From DATDCV01 sp036524155 (GTDB taxonomy: Bacteria; Verrucomicrobiota; Verrucomicrobiia; Limisphaerales; UBA8199): a DNA stretch of 14,552 nucleotides. Made by a program: the position numbers and the translations under genes. Of the stretch, positions 12,488 through 14,552 are shown piece after piece. Every line of letters begins with the position of its first letter. Within the stretch, counting starts at the first letter, position 1. The notes under the pieces are model-generated. The model searched no databases and was not told the DNA's origin. It saw only the letters and a program-made list of their open reading frames with translations. The stretch is taken from the NCBI GenBank assembly GCA_036524155.1, contig DATDCV010000718.1:1-14552 (forward strand). The letters are read 5' to 3'.

Positions 12488-14552
12488 ATGAGAAGTTTCT
12501 CCAGCTTAAGAGCCCGGTTGGTGGGAACAGTTTTCCTGGCCGTGGCCCCAGCGTGGGTTTTGACCTATGTCATCGTCAGGAGAGCCGGAACCCAGGACGA
12601 CATTCTGTGGACATTCATGTCGGCGGGCGTCGGGCTGCTGGCGCTCGCAGCCGCCTGGTTTAGCGGTGAACGGTTCGTTCTCCGCCAGGTGCGCATTCTC
12701 AACCGGTCGGCCCGACTGCTGGCGGCCGGGGATTTGAGCAGCCGCACCGGCCTGGGCAAGGAACGGGACGAGCTAGGCGACCTGGCGCGCACGTTCGACG
12801 ACATGGCGGCGGCCCTGCAAAAAGGAATCAAAGAACGTGACAACGCGGAAAAGGGCCTGCTGATCCGCGCGCTGCAACAAACCGTCATCAGCGCGCTGGG
12901 CGAATTCGCGCTGGTTTCAAACGACCTTCAGGCCTTGCTGCAGCAGGCGATCATGTTGACCGCCCAAAGCCTCGAGGTCGAATACTGTTGTCTGCTGGAG
13001 CTGGAGCCGGCCGGTACGCTGGTCATGCGTGCCGGCGTAGGTTGGAAGTCCGGGACCGTCGGGACCGCGCGGGTCAGCGCCGACTCGGACACTCAGGCCG
13101 GCTTCACTTTGAGAGCCGGCGAACCGGTCACCGTCCGGGATGCGCGGGTCGACCATCGATTCCGCGATCCTCCTTTGCTTCAGGACCACGGTGTGATTAG
13201 TTCAGTCACAGTGGCGATCGCCGGGCACGGCGAGGCTTTCGGCGTGCTCGGCGCGCATACGACCCGCCTCAGAACGTTTAGTGAGGATGAGGTCCATTTC
13301 CTGCTTTCGGTCGGCACCGTCCTGGCGATGGCCATCGCCCGAAAGCACGCGGAAGCCCAACTGGAGAAACTGGCTGCCTTCGCCCGCCTTAACCCCAATC
13401 CCGCAATGGAGTTGGCGGCGGACGGAACCATCACCTACGCCAACGAGGCGGCTCTTCGATTGGCCAAAACCGTCGGCCTGAAGCACCCGGGCGAGTTGCT
13501 GCCCACCAACATCGCCGCCGTGGTTCAGACAGGGCTCGACGGTACACAGAACAAAGTGAGCCTCGAGACCCAGGTGCAGGGGCGGACGCTGGCGTGGTCT
13601 TTTCATCCGGTCCGCCCGATTCGCATGATGCACGCCTATGTGGAGGACATCACCGAGCGCTTGAACCTGCAGTCGCAGCTCCGACAGTCCCAGAAGATGG
13701 AATCCGTGGGCCAGTTAGCCGCCGGCGTGGCCCATGATTTCAACAATCTGCTGACGATCATGCAGGGGCACGCGGGGATGTTGCTGGCCAAATCAGCGAA
13801 GTCCCCCGAACTGCTCGAGCCCGCCCAGGCGATTTACTTTGCCGCGGAACGAGCCGCCAACCTCACCCGTCAACTGCTCATGTTCAGCCGCAAAAACGTC
13901 ATGCAACCCAAGCTGCTGGACCTGCGCGAAGTCGTGTCGCACATGACCCGCATGCTGCAGCGCTTGCTGGGTGAAACCATCGTCTTGAACTTCAATCCGC
14001 CCCCGCGGCTGCCGCTCGTCCGCGCCGATAACGGGATGGTCGAACAGGTGATCATGAACCTGGCGGTCAACGCCCGCGATGCGATGCCCGGCGGCGGCAC
14101 CCTCGCGATCAGCACCAGCCCCGTCGAGGTTGAGGAAGAATTCCTGGACACCCACCCGGAGGCGCGGGTGGGCTCGTTTGTAACCCTCCAGGTCACCGAC
14201 ACCGGGTGTGGGATGGATCGCGCCACGCTCGCGCGGATCTTTGAGCCGTTTTTCACCACCAAAGAAGCCGGGAAAGGCACCGGTTTGGGCCTCGCCACCG
14301 TTTACGGCATCGTGAAACAGCACGACGGCTGGATCCAGGTCCACAGCGAACCCGGGCATGGCTCGACCTTCAGTTTGTTTTTTCCGGCGGCGGACGAAAT
14401 CGCCTCAGCCACCTTGCCTTCCACCGAGCCTGCCGAACCGGTTCGAGGCGGCCAGGAAACCATCCTGGTCGTCGAAGACGAGCCGGTCATCCGCGAGTTG
14501 GCCCGGGTGATCCTCCAGGAGTGCGGTTACACGGTGCTACAGGCCGAAAGCG
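12488..14552 (+). CDS. hybrid sensor histidine kinase (partial, 3' end outside window)
   Basis: An inner-membrane two-component kinase; 688 residues are visible and the frame is still open. Order: TM1 (about 11-29), a periplasmic loop of only about 12 residues, TM2 (42-58), HAMP (60-112), GAF (about 135-285), PAS (about 292-390), HisKA with VAHDFNNLL (phospho-acceptor His416), HATPase_c with VNARDAM (527-533), DTGCGM (571-576), FEPFFTTK and GKGTGLGLATVYG, then a receiver domain beginning ETILVVEDEPVIRE. The receiver's acceptor Asp is beyond the window. The tiny loop means the input is probably sensed by the cytoplasmic GAF and PAS domains rather than outside the cell. I chose ATG 12488, the first ATG after an in-frame TAG; a clear Shine-Dalgarno is lacking. 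Its own receiver suggests a phosphorelay. Confidence 0.93.
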   Translation, partial: MRSFSSLRARLVGTVFLAVAPAWVLTYVIVRRAGTQDDILWTFMSAGVGLLALAAAWFSGERFVLRQVRILNRSARLLAAGDLSSRTGLGKERDELGDLARTFDDMAAALQKGIKERDNAEKGLLIRALQQTVISALGEFALVSNDLQALLQQAIMLTAQSLEVEYCCLLELEPAGTLVMRAGVGWKSGTVGTARVSADSDTQAGFTLRAGEPVTVRDARVDHRFRDPPLLQDHGVISSVTVAIAGHGEAFGVLGAHTTRLRTFSEDEVHFLLSVGTVLAMAIARKHAEAQLEKLAAFARLNPNPAMELAADGTITYANEAALRLAKTVGLKHPGELLPTNIAAVVQTGLDGTQNKVSLETQVQGRTLAWSFHPVRPIRMMHAYVEDITERLNLQSQLRQSQKMESVGQLAAGVAHDFNNLLTIMQGHAGMLLAKSAKSPELLEPAQAIYFAAERAANLTRQLLMFSRKNVMQPKLLDLREVVSHMTRMLQRLLGETIVLNFNPPPRLPLVRADNGMVEQVIMNLAVNARDAMPGGGTLAISTSPVEVEEEFLDTHPEARVGSFVTLQVTDTGCGMDRATLARIFEPFFTTKEAGKGTGLGLATVYGIVKQHDGWIQVHSEPGHGSTFSLFFPAADEIASATLPSTEPAEPVRGGQETILVVEDEPVIRELARVILQECGYTVLQAES

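Overview
The window is about 60% GC bacterial chromosome. It probably comes from a soil or freshwater Verrucomicrobiota of the Pedosphaera/Limisphaerales type, although no rRNA or marker gene is present to prove this. The reasons are: many genes lack a clear Shine-Dalgarno sequence; there are dispersed 110-bp palindromic repeats built on GCCGA/TCGGC hairpins, which I recall from such genomes; and the gene mix (GPH sugar symporter, GH94 phosphorylase, carbamoyltransferase with SxtJ and DUF5989, hybrid kinase with a minimal periplasmic part) suits that group.

Region by region. 1-386 is non-coding and repeat-rich: a 10-bp tandem repeat, a 110-bp palindromic repeat and an 8-bp tandem repeat. 396-4256 (+) is a two-gene sugar cassette: a GPH-family symporter followed by a GH94 phosphorylase whose motifs point to cellobionic acid phosphorylase. 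Together they would import cellobionate and split it into glucose 1-phosphate and gluconate, linking to oxidative (LPMO-type) cellulose decay. 4319-5425 (+) is an agmatine deiminase without its usual amidase partner. 5742-6416 (+) is a NarL/FixJ-type response regulator. Convergent to it, on the minus strand, are a type 4 Fe-S uracil-DNA glycosylase (6433-7362) and, upstream of it in the same apparent operon, a small Cys-containing protein (7388-7609). 7739-9211 (+) is a long cystathionine gamma-synthase-like PLP enzyme with a fungal-style N-terminal extension.

9360-9763 (-) is a compact hicB-hicA toxin-antitoxin pair in the less usual antitoxin-first order, with a promoter so close that the message may be leaderless. 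9839-12241 (-) is a three-gene unit: a 50-residue DUF5989-like membrane peptide, a NodU/CmcH/TobZ-type carbamoyltransferase and an SxtJ-like membrane protein. This is probably a membrane-associated O-carbamoylation module with unknown acceptor. Upstream of it lies a second 110-bp palindromic repeat (12299-12408) with perfect 30-bp arms and flanking 9-bp direct repeats, about 80% identical to the copy at 62-171 but inverted. From 12488 to the window end (+) runs a hybrid sensor histidine kinase (2 TM, HAMP, GAF, PAS, HisKA, HATPase, start of REC), cut by the window edge.

The most interesting items are the carbamoyltransferase triad, the cellobionate cassette, the mobile-looking palindromic repeats, and several minus- and plus-strand genes whose best promoters sit so near the start codon that leaderless or near-leaderless transcription is suggested.
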